Source of the DNA: Caballeronia insecticola
GTDB lineage: Bacteria > Pseudomonadota > Gammaproteobacteria > Burkholderiales > Burkholderiaceae
NCBI RefSeq assembly: GCF_000402035.1
Contig: NC_021289.1
Coordinates: 806,001-870,000 of the forward strand
Direction of reading: 5' to 3'
Length of the DNA stretch: 64,000 nucleotides
Positions 19,494 through 27,389 of this stretch are shown one piece after another. The notes under the pieces are model-generated. The model was not told the origin of the DNA and searched no databases. It saw only the letters and a list, made by a program, of their open reading frames with translations. Both the position numbers and the translations under genes were made by a program. How positions within the stretch are numbered: the stretch's first letter is position 1; each line of letters begins with the position of its first letter.

Positions 19494-22400
19494 ATGAACA
19501 TATCCCGGTTCTTCATCGACCGGCCGGTTTTCGCGGCCGTGCTGTCGGTGGTCATCCTGCTCGCGGGCGTGATTGCACTCACGAAGCTGCCGACAGCGGA
19601 GTATCCCGAAGTCGTGCCGCCTTCGGTCGTCGTGCGCGCGCAATATCCCGGCGCGAATCCGAAGGTGATTGCAGAGACGGTGGCGTCTCCCATCGAGGAA
19701 CAGATCAACGGCGTCGAGAACATGTTGTACATGCAGTCGCAGGCGAATAGCGACGGCAACATGACCACGACCGTGACCTTCAAGCTCGGCACCGATCCCG
19801 ATCGCGCGCAGCAACTCGTGCAGAACCGCGTATCGCAGGCGCTGCCGCGTTTGCCCGAGGACGTGCAACGTCTCGGCGTAACGACGATTAAATCCTCGCA
19901 CACGCTCACGATGGGCGTGAATCTCGTGTCGCCGAACGATCGCTACGATCTCACGTACTTGCGCAACTACGCGCTCATCAACATCAAGGATCGCTTCGCG
20001 CAGGTGCCGGGCGTCGGTGAGGTGGTGTTGTGGGGCTCGGGCGATTATTCGATGCGCGTATGGCTCGATCCGACGAAAGTCGCGCGCCAGAATCTGACGG
20101 CCACCGACGTCGTAAAAGCCATGCGCGAGCAGAACGTGCAGGTTGCGGCAGGCATTGTCGGCGGCGCGCCGATGACAACGCACGTGCCGCTGCAATTGAG
20201 CGTGAATGCGCAGGGGCGTCTCAAGTCGGAAGAAGAATTTCGCCGCATCATTCTGAAGACATCGCCGGATGGCGCCGTCACGCATCTGGGCGATGTCGCG
20301 CGCGTCGAACTGGGCGCGTCGGAATATGCGTTGCGCGCCGGCATGGACGGAAAGAAGGCCGTGCAGATCATCATCTTCCAGCAGCCCAACGCGAACTCGC
20401 TGCAAATCTCCGACGATATCCGCAAGCTCACCGCCGAGTTGCAGAAGGACATGCCGGAAGGCGTGAAGGCCGAGATCGTCTACGACCCGACGCAGTTCGT
20501 GCGCGAGAGCATCGATGCAGTGGTGCATACGCTTTTCGAAGCCATCATTCTCGTCGTGCTGGTCGTGATCGTGTTCTTGCAGACGTGGCGCGCCTCGCTC
20601 ATTCCGCTGCTCGCCGTGCCGGTATCGATCGTGGGCACGTTCTCGCTGATGCTCGCGTTCGGCTTCACCATCAACGCATTGTCGTTGTTCGGCATGGTGC
20701 TCGCGATCGGCATCGTCGTGGATGATGCGATCGTGGTCGTGGAGAACGTCGAGCGCAATATCGCTGCAGGGTTGTCGCCGCTCGAAGCCTCCTATGAAGC
20801 GATGCGCGAGGTGAGCGGGCCGATCATCGCCATCGCGCTGACGCTCGTCGCCGTGTTCGTGCCGCTCGGCTTCATGTCGGGCCTCACGGGCCAGTTCTAC
20901 AAGCAGTTCGCGATGACCATCGCCATCTCGACAGTCATCTCCGCGTTCAACTCGCTGACGCTGTCGCCCGCGCTCTCCGCGCTGTTGCTGAAAGATCATC
21001 ATGCGCCGAAGGACTGGCTCACGCGCGCGATGGACCGCGTTCTCGGGCCTTTCTTCAACGCCTTCAACAAGCTCTTCAATCGCGGATCGGAAGGTTATGG
21101 CAAAGGCGTGAGCGGCATCATCAACCGCAAGGCCGCGATGATGGCGGTCTATGCCGTGCTGCTCGGCGCCACCGTGCTGCTCGGCAAGATCGTGCCCGGC
21201 GGCTTCGTACCCGCACAGGACAAGGACTATTTCGTCAGCATCCTTCAATTGCCCGCGGGCGCGTCGCTCGATCGCACCGAAAAGGTCGTGAATGAAATGG
21301 GGCAGATCGCACGCAAGCAACCGGGTGTCATTCATACGCCCGAGTTTCCGGGGCTGTCCGTGACGGGACTCATGAATTCGTCGAGCAGCGGTCTCGTGTT
21401 TTCGGTCGCGAAGCCGTCGAAGGAACGCGGCCAAGGTGAAACCGGTGCGGACATCGTCGCCGGACTCAACCGCCAATATGCCGCGATCAAAGATGCGGCC
21501 ATCGCCACGTTCCCGCCGCCGCCGGTTCAGGGGCTCGGCACCATCGGCGGATTCAAGCTGCAGATCGAGGATCGCGGCGCGCTTGGTTATGAAGCGCTGA
21601 ACAAGGCCACGCAGGCCTTCATTGCAGCTGCATCTAAAGCGCCGGAACTCGGGCCTTCGTTTTCAAGTTATCAGATCAACGTGCCGCAGTTGAACGTCGA
21701 GCTGGACCGCGAGAAGGCGAAGCAACTCGGCGTGTCGGTCACCGATGTATTCGACACGATGCAGATCTATCTCGGCTCGCTCTACGTGAACGACTTCAAC
21801 AAGTTCGGCCGCGTCTATCAGGTGCGCGCGCAAGCCGATGCGCCGTTTCGCGCCGATGCCGACAGCATCCTGCAACTGAAAACGCGCAACGAGCGCGGCG
21901 AGATGGTGCCGTTGTCGTCGCTGGTGAAGGTCACGCCGACTTACGGCCCGGAAATGGTCGTGCGATACAACGGCTTTCTCGCCGCGGATATCAACGGCGG
22001 TCCGGCGCCGGGCTATTCGTCGGGTCAGGCGATGGCGGCGGTCGAGCGCATCGCGAAGGAGACGCTTCCGCGCGGCATCAAGTTCGAATGGACCGATCTC
22101 ACCTATCAGCAGACCCTGACCGGCAACGCCGCGTTCTGGGTCTTCCCGATCAGCGTGCTGCTCGTATTCCTCGTGCTCGCCGCAATGTACGAGAGCGTCA
22201 CGCTGCCGCTCGCGATCCTGCTGATCGTGCCGATGAGCATTCTGTCCGCGCTTGCGGGCGTGTGGCTCACGCGCGGCGACAACAACATCTTCACGCAGAT
22301 CGGTTTGATGGTGCTCGTGGGACTGTCGGCAAAGAACGCGATTCTTATCGTCGAATTCGCGCGTGAACTGGAAATGCAGGGACGATCGATCGTGCAGGCC

Positions 22401-22739
22401 GCAATCGAGGCATCGCGTTTGCGACTGCGTCCGATCCTGATGACGTCCATCGCATTCATCATGGGTGTCGTGCCGCTCGTGATCTCGACGGGCGCGGGAT
22501 CGGAGATGCGCCGCGCAATGGGCATCGCGGTCTTCTCGGGCATGCTCGGCGTCACCTTGTTCGGTCTGATGCTGACGCCCGTGTTCTACGTGATCCTGCG
22601 CAAGCTTTCCGGTGCGAAGCCTTTGCGCGACAAGCGTGGCCGTCATGCGTCCATTCACGATCCCGACGATTCGCCCGCAGCGCCGGCGATGCATGTTCAA
22701 GCCGCGAAGAAGGAGCGCGAGCCTGAGTTGCAGGATTGA
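19494..22739 (+). CDS. RND efflux permease, HAE-1 family (BpeF/MexF-like), without partner genes
   Basis: 1081 residues with the AcrB/MexF layout: MNISRFFIDRPVFAAVLSV in TM1, periplasmic porter domains, the TM4 proton-relay pair in LAIGIVVDDAIVVVENVERN, and the TM10 lysine in VGLSAKNAILIVEF. The start at 19494 was chosen because GAAGG precedes it and the protein aligns from there; the frame is open 117 nt further upstream but that stretch looks non-coding. An inner-membrane drug/proton antiporter needs a membrane-fusion protein and an outer-membrane channel. Neither is adjacent, so it must borrow them from elsewhere or be a remnant of a larger operon. Confidence 0.9.
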   Translation: MNISRFFIDRPVFAAVLSVVILLAGVIALTKLPTAEYPEVVPPSVVVRAQYPGANPKVIAETVASPIEEQINGVENMLYMQSQANSDGNMTTTVTFKLGTDPDRAQQLVQNRVSQALPRLPEDVQRLGVTTIKSSHTLTMGVNLVSPNDRYDLTYLRNYALINIKDRFAQVPGVGEVVLWGSGDYSMRVWLDPTKVARQNLTATDVVKAMREQNVQVAAGIVGGAPMTTHVPLQLSVNAQGRLKSEEEFRRIILKTSPDGAVTHLGDVARVELGASEYALRAGMDGKKAVQIIIFQQPNANSLQISDDIRKLTAELQKDMPEGVKAEIVYDPTQFVRESIDAVVHTLFEAIILVVLVVIVFLQTWRASLIPLLAVPVSIVGTFSLMLAFGFTINALSLFGMVLAIGIVVDDAIVVVENVERNIAAGLSPLEASYEAMREVSGPIIAIALTLVAVFVPLGFMSGLTGQFYKQFAMTIAISTVISAFNSLTLSPALSALLLKDHHAPKDWLTRAMDRVLGPFFNAFNKLFNRGSEGYGKGVSGIINRKAAMMAVYAVLLGATVLLGKIVPGGFVPAQDKDYFVSILQLPAGASLDRTEKVVNEMGQIARKQPGVIHTPEFPGLSVTGLMNSSSSGLVFSVAKPSKERGQGETGADIVAGLNRQYAAIKDAAIATFPPPPVQGLGTIGGFKLQIEDRGALGYEALNKATQAFIAAASKAPELGPSFSSYQINVPQLNVELDREKAKQLGVSVTDVFDTMQIYLGSLYVNDFNKFGRVYQVRAQADAPFRADADSILQLKTRNERGEMVPLSSLVKVTPTYGPEMVVRYNGFLAADINGGPAPGYSSGQAMAAVERIAKETLPRGIKFEWTDLTYQQTLTGNAAFWVFPISVLLVFLVLAAMYESVTLPLAILLIVPMSILSALAGVWLTRGDNNIFTQIGLMVLVGLSAKNAILIVEFARELEMQGRSIVQAAIEASRLRLRPILMTSIAFIMGVVPLVISTGAGSEMRRAMGIAVFSGMLGVTLFGLMLTPVFYVILRKLSGAKPLRDKRGRHASIHDPDDSPAAPAMHVQAAKKEREPELQD

Positions 22740-22747
22740 AGCGCGCG

Positions 22748-23659
22748 TTATGCGTCCGTGCGCTGCAAGGTTTCCGCCAGATGATTGACGACCGCGCGTG
22801 TCTTCGCCGCCATCTTCTGGCCGAGCGAAATGATCGCGTGCACGGGCGGCCCATCGACCTCGGCATCGGGCAGTACATGCACGAGCCTGCCCGCACGCAC
22901 ATGCGGCAGCGCAACCCGATCGAAGATCTGCGCGATGCCGAAGCCCGCCGCCGCTGCCTCGACGAGCGCCTGACCATCCGTGAGCACCAGCACCGGCTGC
23001 GGCGCGAAGTCTTTTGTCGTTGCACCGTGACGCAAGGTCCAGGGACGCAGACGGCCTGTCGGGCCGCGAAAGATAACGGCGTCGTGGGCGCTCAGATGAT
23101 CGATGTCGGCAGGCACGCCCTTTCGTTCGAGATATTCCGGCGATGCATAGAGGCCGAGCCGAAGATCGCATAGCTTGCGCACGGTCAGCTCGCTGTCCTC
23201 GGGCAGCGCGCCGATGCGCACGACTACGTCCCAGCCCTCTCCGATGGGATCCGACATACGGTCGGTCAATGCCACTTCCAGCGTCACCTTCGGATGCTTC
23301 GCGCGAAAGTCGATGAAGCTCGGCAGCAGCAAGCGGCCAAAGCCCGCGGGCACATCGAGCTTCACGCGTCCGACCGGCTCCGAGCGGCGCGCAGCCAGTT
23401 GCTGCTCGGCTTCGCGCAATCCGTCTAGCGCATCGCGCGCCGCTTGCAGATAGGTCTCGCCGTCTTCAGTGAGGCGCACGGCGCGCGTCGTGCGCTGAAA
23501 CAGGCGTGTGCCGAGTCGCGCCTCCAGCCGCTGCACGGCCTTGCCCACGTTCGACTTGCTGTTGCCCATCTCCTCCGCCGCGCGCGTGAAGCTGCCGGTC
23601 TGCGCGACGGCCACGAAGACGGCAATCTCGTTGATCGGTGCATCGGCGCGCTCGGTCAT
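22748..23659 (-). CDS. LysR family regulator (divergent from GST gene)
   Basis: 303 residues from MTERADAPINEIAVFVAVAQTG. HTH in GSFTRAAEEMGNSKSNVGKAVQRLE, then an effector domain (LDVPAGFGRLLLPSFIDF). This is the large clade of LysR proteins with the LFQRTTRAVRLTEDG signature. The start was chosen at 23659 because a GGAG element precedes it and the family aligns from there. It converges with the RND gene (8 nt between stops) and diverges from the GST gene, its most likely target. Confidence 0.83.
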   Translation of the reverse strand: MTERADAPINEIAVFVAVAQTGSFTRAAEEMGNSKSNVGKAVQRLEARLGTRLFQRTTRAVRLTEDGETYLQAARDALDGLREAEQQLAARRSEPVGRVKLDVPAGFGRLLLPSFIDFRAKHPKVTLEVALTDRMSDPIGEGWDVVVRIGALPEDSELTVRKLCDLRLGLYASPEYLERKGVPADIDHLSAHDAVIFRGPTGRLRPWTLRHGATTKDFAPQPVLVLTDGQALVEAAAAGFGIAQIFDRVALPHVRAGRLVHVLPDAEVDGPPVHAIISLGQKMAAKTRAVVNHLAETLQRTDA

Positions 23660-23861
23660 GGTTCGCTCCGTTTCTTGGGCAAGGGCATGCGGACGAGGAA
23701 GAAAAAGCGAACTGTAGCAGCTAACGAGCGGACATTCATTGTCGCCGCACACGCGCCAGTCTGACGCTTTGATGGGCGTTTATCGCTTCGCCGAATGTCG
23801 CGATACTTCATCCAACGCGACTTACGCGCTTCGATCAAACCTCATCGCTACAAGGCACATC

Positions 23862-24500
23862 ATGAAACTCTATATCGCTCAAGCCACCTGTTCCCTCGCG
23901 GTACAAGCCGTTTTCAACGAGCTTGAACTGGCGCCGCAACTCGTGCATTTCGATGTCTTCGGCAAGACCACGTCCGATCAGTCCGACTTCGCCGATGTGA
24001 ACGACCTGCTCTACGTTCCCGCGCTCGAACTGGACGGCGAAACGGAACCGCTGACCGAGACCATCACGATTGCGTCGTATATTGCGGACCTCTATCCCGA
24101 GTCCGGGCTGATTCCGAAGCACGGCACGCTCGAACGTGTGCGCATGGATCAGTTGCTGACGTTCGTCGCGACCGAAATCGCGCAGAAGCACATTCCGCTG
24201 ATGCGCAAGCTGATGAAGCCCGAGGGCATTGCGTTCCAAAGCAACAAGCTGCTGAGCACGTATGGCAAGCTCGATGCGCGTCTCGCCGACGGACGCAGTT
24301 ATCTCACGGGCGAGCAATTCACGGTCGCCGACGCTTACGTATGGGCCACGATGTGGCACGAGCGCTCGGGCGTCAATCTCGATCACCTGAAGAATCTCGA
24401 GGCGTATATCGAACGCATCGAGGCGCGCGCGTCGGTGAAAAAGGCCTTGCGCGACGAAGCGGACCTCGTCGCGGCGCATAAAGAAAGGCTGGCGGCGTAG
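23862..24500 (+). CDS. glutathione S-transferase family protein
   Basis: 212 residues from MKLYIAQATCSLAVQAVFNEL. The thioredoxin-like N-terminal domain includes YVPALELDGETEPLTETITIASYIADLYP, with the cis-Pro/Glu-Thr glutathione site in PALELDG and the TETITIA segment. The all-helical C-terminal domain includes the N-capping motif FTVADAYVWATMW. It is of beta-type proportions. Glutathione conjugation or reduction is expected; the substrate is unknown. It is probably controlled by the divergent LysR gene across ~200 nt. Confidence 0.82.
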   Translation: MKLYIAQATCSLAVQAVFNELELAPQLVHFDVFGKTTSDQSDFADVNDLLYVPALELDGETEPLTETITIASYIADLYPESGLIPKHGTLERVRMDQLLTFVATEIAQKHIPLMRKLMKPEGIAFQSNKLLSTYGKLDARLADGRSYLTGEQFTVADAYVWATMWHERSGVNLDHLKNLEAYIERIEARASVKKALRDEADLVAAHKERLAA

Positions 24501-24543
24501 TCCTGTTCGCTCGATGCCGACAGACATCGGCGATCTGTTCCTT

Positions 24544-24590
24544 GCTGCCCGACACATCGCTTTAGCATGACCGCTAATGTGACGGGCAGC
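24544..24590. repeat. 14-bp inverted repeat between GST and the first peptide gene
   Basis: Arms GCTGCCCGACACAT and ATGTGACGGGCAGC match at 13 of 14 positions around a 19-nt loop that holds a nested TAGC/GCTA stem. It could terminate the GST transcript. It also lies ~75-120 nt upstream of the RpoN-type promoter, the distance at which activators of RpoN promoters bind. Confidence 0.45.
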
Positions 24591-24664
24591 ATCCACCCAT
24601 AAAAACTCGCTTAGCCTTTAGCAGTATGGCCAGGGCTTAAACGCACCGATCTTCTGCACGACGT

Positions 24665-24680
24665 TGGCACGGCTCTCGCA
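24665..24680 (+). promoter_or_regulatory. RpoN (sigma-54) type -24/-12 promoter of peptide gene 1
   Basis: TGGCACG-GCTC-TCGCA differs from the consensus TGGCACG-N4-TTGCW at one inner position. It keeps the invariant GG and GC with exactly 10 nt between them (24666-24667 and 24678-24679). The predicted start of transcription is near 24691, giving a leader of ~53 nt with a CAACCAACCAACC run and an AGGAGATTCATC ribosome site. The same element recurs upstream of peptide gene 2, and both are near-identical through to the ATG. Confidence 0.7.
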
Positions 24681-24743
24681 TATGTAGCTGCGAGCGCAAC
24701 GAATGATGCTCAACCAACCAACCGAGTCATTAGGAGATTCATC

Positions 24744-25004
24744 ATGCTGAAGATCGACAACCTGGCTGTTAGCAAAGAACTCGACCGCGCTGAAATGGGC
24801 GCTATCGTCGGCGGCAACAGCATCTTCCAGAACAACGGCATCAACGCCAACCTGCAAGCCGGCGGCGTGTCGTTCGCCAGCCCGCAAACCAACATCGCTC
24901 CCGTGACGCAAGTCGACGCATCGACGCACACGGATGTCGACGTGACCAACGTCACGAAGTCGCTCGCCTCCGTGGGCAGCCTGCTGCAAGGCGTGAAGCT
25001 CTGA
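24744..25004 (+). CDS. double-glycine-leader small secreted peptide, copy 1
   Basis: 86 residues. Residues 1-24 look like a bacteriocin-type leader: MLKIDNLAVSKELDRAEMGA followed by IVGG, with Gly23-Gly24 as the expected cleavage site of a C39-peptidase ABC exporter. The predicted mature part is 62 residues, free of cysteine, rich in Asn, Gln, Ser, Thr and Val (FQNNGINANLQAGGVSFASP, then APVTQVDASTHTDVD), with a more amphipathic tail ending GVKL. I do not recognise a named family. It has its own RpoN-type promoter and a hairpin after the stop. No exporter, modification or immunity gene is adjacent. A bacteriocin, signalling or matrix role is possible; none is shown. Confidence 0.8.
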   Translation: MLKIDNLAVSKELDRAEMGAIVGGNSIFQNNGINANLQAGGVSFASPQTNIAPVTQVDASTHTDVDVTNVTKSLASVGSLLQGVKL

Positions 25005-25020
25005 AGCGTGCGCTTCGAAG

Positions 25021-25048
25021 GGAGAAGAGACCGCGTGTGCGCTTCTCC
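25021..25048 (+). terminator. hairpin after peptide gene 1
   Basis: GGAGAAG (25021-25027) pairs with CTTCTCC (25042-25048) across a 14-nt loop, 17 nt after the stop. The same GGGAGAAG/CTTCTCCC theme ends the peptide 2-5 operon, so the 3' ends are homologous as well as the promoters. Confidence 0.55.
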
Positions 25049-25093
25049 TCTCTCTGAGCCCTGATAACGGGTGCGTCACGGCTCAGAGAGAGG
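25047..25093. repeat. perfect 14-bp inverted repeat
   Basis: CCTCTCTCTGAGCC (25047-25060) and GGCTCAGAGAGAGG (25080-25093) flank a 19-nt loop. It shares two bases with the preceding hairpin, so the two structures may be alternatives. It lies between convergent genes and may be a bidirectional terminator. Confidence 0.6.
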
Positions 25094-25223
25094 TCCGCTA
25101 TCCTTGGCGGCCCTCTCGTCTCTGGTGGTGTTCGATGGATTGGCTCGCTCTTGCAGCGGGCCTTTTTTCGTTCGCCTTCGTTTGCGTTAGTTTGAGTTCG
25201 TTTGCCTTCGTTTGAGCGCCGCG

Positions 25224-26006
25224 CTATGGCAAGCGAATGAACGGGCTGTTCAGGTATGGCGAATCCTGGAAGCGCCCAGGCAAGCGCTCTCTTAGGAATT
25301 GCTGAATCTGACTCGACGTGCGGGACACTTTGATTTCCGTGATCATCGACAAGGTCGCGCCGGCCGGCAGCGTCACGCTCTGATTGCTCAGCGGATTGAA
25401 CCCCGCAAATGATACGACGGGGAGCACCGTCACCTGACCGAACGGCGGCGGCGTCTCCGTGATCGGTCCGTTCGTGATGACGGCCACCGTGGTCCCGGTG
25501 ACATCGAGCCCGCTGTAGTCCGGCAATTCGAGACTCGACTGCGTCGGCTTGAATCCGAGCCCTGTCAGCAGTAGCGAAACGGGTGCGCCGCTTTTGTTCT
25601 GAACGTCGACCTTCTCCGAAAGACGCGAATTGAGCGTGCCTGCCGTGTCTCCGTCCACCGTGTAGACGATGCCGCCCACGACCGTGCCGCTGCCCGCACT
25701 CGTCGCGTAGCCGAGAACCGGTCCCTGTGCATGGATCTGATTGGCGCTTACGTGTGCGTCCGAATGCATGTGCCCCAGATCGAGAAACGACGATGGCCCC
25801 GACGGATAAATCAGTATTCGTCGCCCGTCCACGGTCCATTCGAGCGTTCTGACGAGCTGAACCGGATCGCCCGGCGTGTTGAGGTTGTAGATCGGATCGT
25901 CGCGCGTGACCTTGAGCGTCGAGTTATTGCTCGAAATGCTTACTGCATCGGCGAGAGCTAGGCCGGGAATCGTCAGCAGCGCGGCTACATACGGTATGGC
26001 TCGCAT
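25224..26006 (-). CDS. secreted protein of unknown function between peptide genes 1 and 2
   Basis: 260 residues from MRAIPYVAALLTIPGLALADA, a clear Sec signal peptide with an ALA-type cleavage site; GAGG precedes this ATG. The mature part is beta-rich, with no transmembrane segments and no cysteines: WTVDGRRILIYPSGPSSFLD, DLGHMHSDAHVSANQIHAQG (His- and Asp-rich), then GLDVTGTTVAVITNGPITET. No family was recognised. It is probably periplasmic or extracellular. Its place inside the peptide locus, antisense to it and facing peptide gene 2, suggests but does not prove a shared function. Confidence 0.7.
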   Translation of the reverse strand: MRAIPYVAALLTIPGLALADAVSISSNNSTLKVTRDDPIYNLNTPGDPVQLVRTLEWTVDGRRILIYPSGPSSFLDLGHMHSDAHVSANQIHAQGPVLGYATSAGSGTVVGGIVYTVDGDTAGTLNSRLSEKVDVQNKSGAPVSLLLTGLGFKPTQSSLELPDYSGLDVTGTTVAVITNGPITETPPPFGQVTVLPVVSFAGFNPLSNQSVTLPAGATLSMITEIKVSRTSSQIQQFLRERLPGRFQDSPYLNSPFIRLP

Positions 26007-26359
26007 TTCAACCTCAATCGGTAAATCGAAGGAAGGCTTTGAGGAACCGCCAGTGTTCATGCGAACGCTTTGATCGTTTTTGTCTGACGCTTCATCGTTG
26101 ATGAAACGTTAGTACAACGACAGTAGATTGCAAGAAACCTTATTTACTCACGATCGTGCATGCGATTTTTTAGCGCGAAAGTCCGTGTCTTTAGCGCGTG
26201 TTTGTCCGGCGCCGACTGTTTCTGTGGATTCGTCTTTACGAAGCCGACAGATGGCCTTAGGCGAGCGACCCTTGAATCAAGGTGTTTTCTGCCAACTCAA
26301 GAAAATTAACTCGCTTAATCAACGAGCTAGGCTAACCGAGGCGATCTTCTAGAGGCACT
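26007..26359. other. 353-nt region upstream of the secreted protein gene and the peptide 2 promoter
   Basis: No gene is seen. It is noticeably more AT-rich than its surroundings. It holds the palindrome TTCATC-GTT-GATGAA (26091-26105), two TTTAGCGCG/TTAGCGCG copies near 26170-26200, and a sequence resembling an IHF site (AATCAACGAGCTA, near 26318) that would bend DNA ~45 nt upstream of the RpoN-type promoter. It should contain the promoter of the leftward secreted-protein gene and the activator site for the rightward peptide operon. Confidence 0.45.
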
Positions 26360-26375
26360 TGGCACACCTCTCGCA
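26360..26375 (+). promoter_or_regulatory. RpoN (sigma-54) type promoter of the peptide 2-5 operon
   Basis: TGGCACA-CCTC-TCGCA keeps the GG-N10-GC core of RpoN promoters (26361-26362 and 26373-26374). From TTGGCAC to the ATG (about 83 nt) this copy differs from the peptide 1 promoter at only about six positions, whereas sequence further upstream is unrelated. The predicted transcription start is near 26386. Confidence 0.68.
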
Positions 26376-26438
26376 TATGTAGCTGCGAGCGCAACGATTG
26401 GTGCTCAACCAACCAACCAAGTGATTAGGAGATTCATC

Positions 26439-26699
26439 ATGCTGAAGATCGACACCCTGGCCGTTAGCAAAGAACTCGACCGCGCTGAAATGGGCGCCAT
26501 CGTCGGTGGCAACAGCATCTTCCAGAACAACGGCATCAACGCGAACCTGCAAGCCGGCGGCGTGTCGTTCGCCAGCCCGCAAACCAATGTCGCACCCGTC
26601 ACGCAAGTCGATGCTTCGACGCACACGGATGTCGACCTCACGAACATCACGAAGCAGCTCGCCTCCGTTGGCAGCGCGCTCGGCGGCGTGAAGCTCTAA
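26439..26699 (+). CDS. double-glycine-leader small secreted peptide, copy 2
   Basis: 86 residues, the closest relative of copy 1: the leader differs at one residue (Thr6 for Asn6) and the mature part at a handful, mostly in the C-terminal tail (LTNITKQLASVGSALGGVKL). The start at 26439 was chosen over an in-frame ATG 18 nt upstream because AGGAG sits ideally before it and all five copies align from there. It is the first gene of a four-gene operon driven by the promoter at 26360. Confidence 0.8.
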   Translation: MLKIDTLAVSKELDRAEMGAIVGGNSIFQNNGINANLQAGGVSFASPQTNVAPVTQVDASTHTDVDLTNITKQLASVGSALGGVKL

Positions 26700-26741
26700 G
26701 TCACTCTCACCTCACTCAATCACGTAATCAGGAGATTCATC

Positions 26742-27023
26742 ATGTTGAAGATCGACAACATCGCAAACAGCAAAGACCTCGACCGCGCCGAAATGGAAGC
26801 CATCACCGGCGGCACGAACATCTTCCCCGTAGGCGGCAACGTGTTCCAGAACAACGGCATCAACGCCAACGCTCAAGTCGGCGGCGTGTCTTTCGCCAGC
26901 CCGCAAACCAACGTCGCACCCGTCACGCAAGTCGATGCTTCGCAGCACACCAACGTCGACCTGAAGAACATCACCGAGTCCCTCACCTCTGTCGGCAGCG
27001 CGCTCGGCGGCGTGAAGCTCTAA
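26742..27023 (+). CDS. double-glycine-leader small secreted peptide, copy 3 (long form)
   Basis: 93 residues. The leader reads MLKIDNIANSKDLDRAEMEA then ITGG. Compared with copies 1, 2 and 5 it carries a 7-residue insertion (PVGGNVF) just after the cleavage site. This repeats the surrounding IF...VF pattern and adds a second Gly-Gly. Other changes are NAQVGG for NLQAGG and SQHTNVD for STHTDVD. It is preceded by a 42-nt linker with AGGAGATTCATC. Confidence 0.8.
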   Translation: MLKIDNIANSKDLDRAEMEAITGGTNIFPVGGNVFQNNGINANAQVGGVSFASPQTNVAPVTQVDASQHTNVDLKNITESLTSVGSALGGVKL

Positions 27024-27065
27024 AGCACTCTCACCTCACTCAATCAAGTAATCAGGAGATTCATC

Positions 27066-27347
27066 ATGTTGAAGATCGACAACATCGCAAACAGCAAAGA
27101 CCTCGACCGCGCTGAAATGGAAGCCATCACCGGCGGCACGAACATCTTCCCCGTAGGCGGCAACGTGTTCCAGAACAACGGCATCAACGCCAACGCTCAA
27201 GTCGGCGGCGTGTCGTTCGCCAGCCCGCAAACCAACGTCGCACCGGTCACGCAAGTCGATGCATCGCAGCACACGAACGTCGACCTGAAGAACATCACCG
27301 AGTCCCTCACGTCAGTCGGCAGCGCGCTCGGCGGCGTGAAGCTCTAA
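27066..27347 (+). CDS. double-glycine-leader small secreted peptide, copy 4 (protein identical to copy 3)
   Basis: 93 residues, identical at the protein level to copy 3. Aligning the two genes by eye gives seven nucleotide differences within the coding region, all silent, so the duplicate is held by purifying selection rather than being a fresh copy or pseudogene. The repeat period is 324 nt (26742, 27066, 27390). Confidence 0.8.
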   Translation: MLKIDNIANSKDLDRAEMEAITGGTNIFPVGGNVFQNNGINANAQVGGVSFASPQTNVAPVTQVDASQHTNVDLKNITESLTSVGSALGGVKL

Positions 27348-27389
27348 AGCACGCTCACCTCACTCAATCACGTAATCAGGAGATTCATC

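Larger units (their letters stand above)
26700..27389 (+). repeat. tandem repeat: peptide genes 3 and 4 with conserved 42-nt linkers
   Basis: Linkers at 26700-26741, 27024-27065 and 27348-27389 are 42 nt each and nearly identical (CACTCTCACCTCACTCAATC, then an AGGAGATTCATC ribosome site). Together with the genes they form 324-nt units, consistent with expansion by unequal crossing-over. The spacing leaves no room for internal promoters. Confidence 0.85.

Noticed and set aside
19428..21476. Long minus-strand frame opposite the RND permease
   Set aside because: Same cause: antisense shadow in GC-rich coding DNA, highly enriched in His, Arg and Asp, no recognisable motif.
24665..24680. Sigma-70 promoter for peptide gene 1 from TTGGCAC and CATATGT
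   Set aside because: The -35/-10 spacing would be too short, while the GG-N10-GC spacing and its exact recurrence at 26360 fit RpoN better.
26700..27389. Evenly spaced repeats in the peptide locus as a possible CRISPR array
   Set aside because: The repeats are whole genes with ribosome sites and 324-nt periodicity; there are no short variable spacers.
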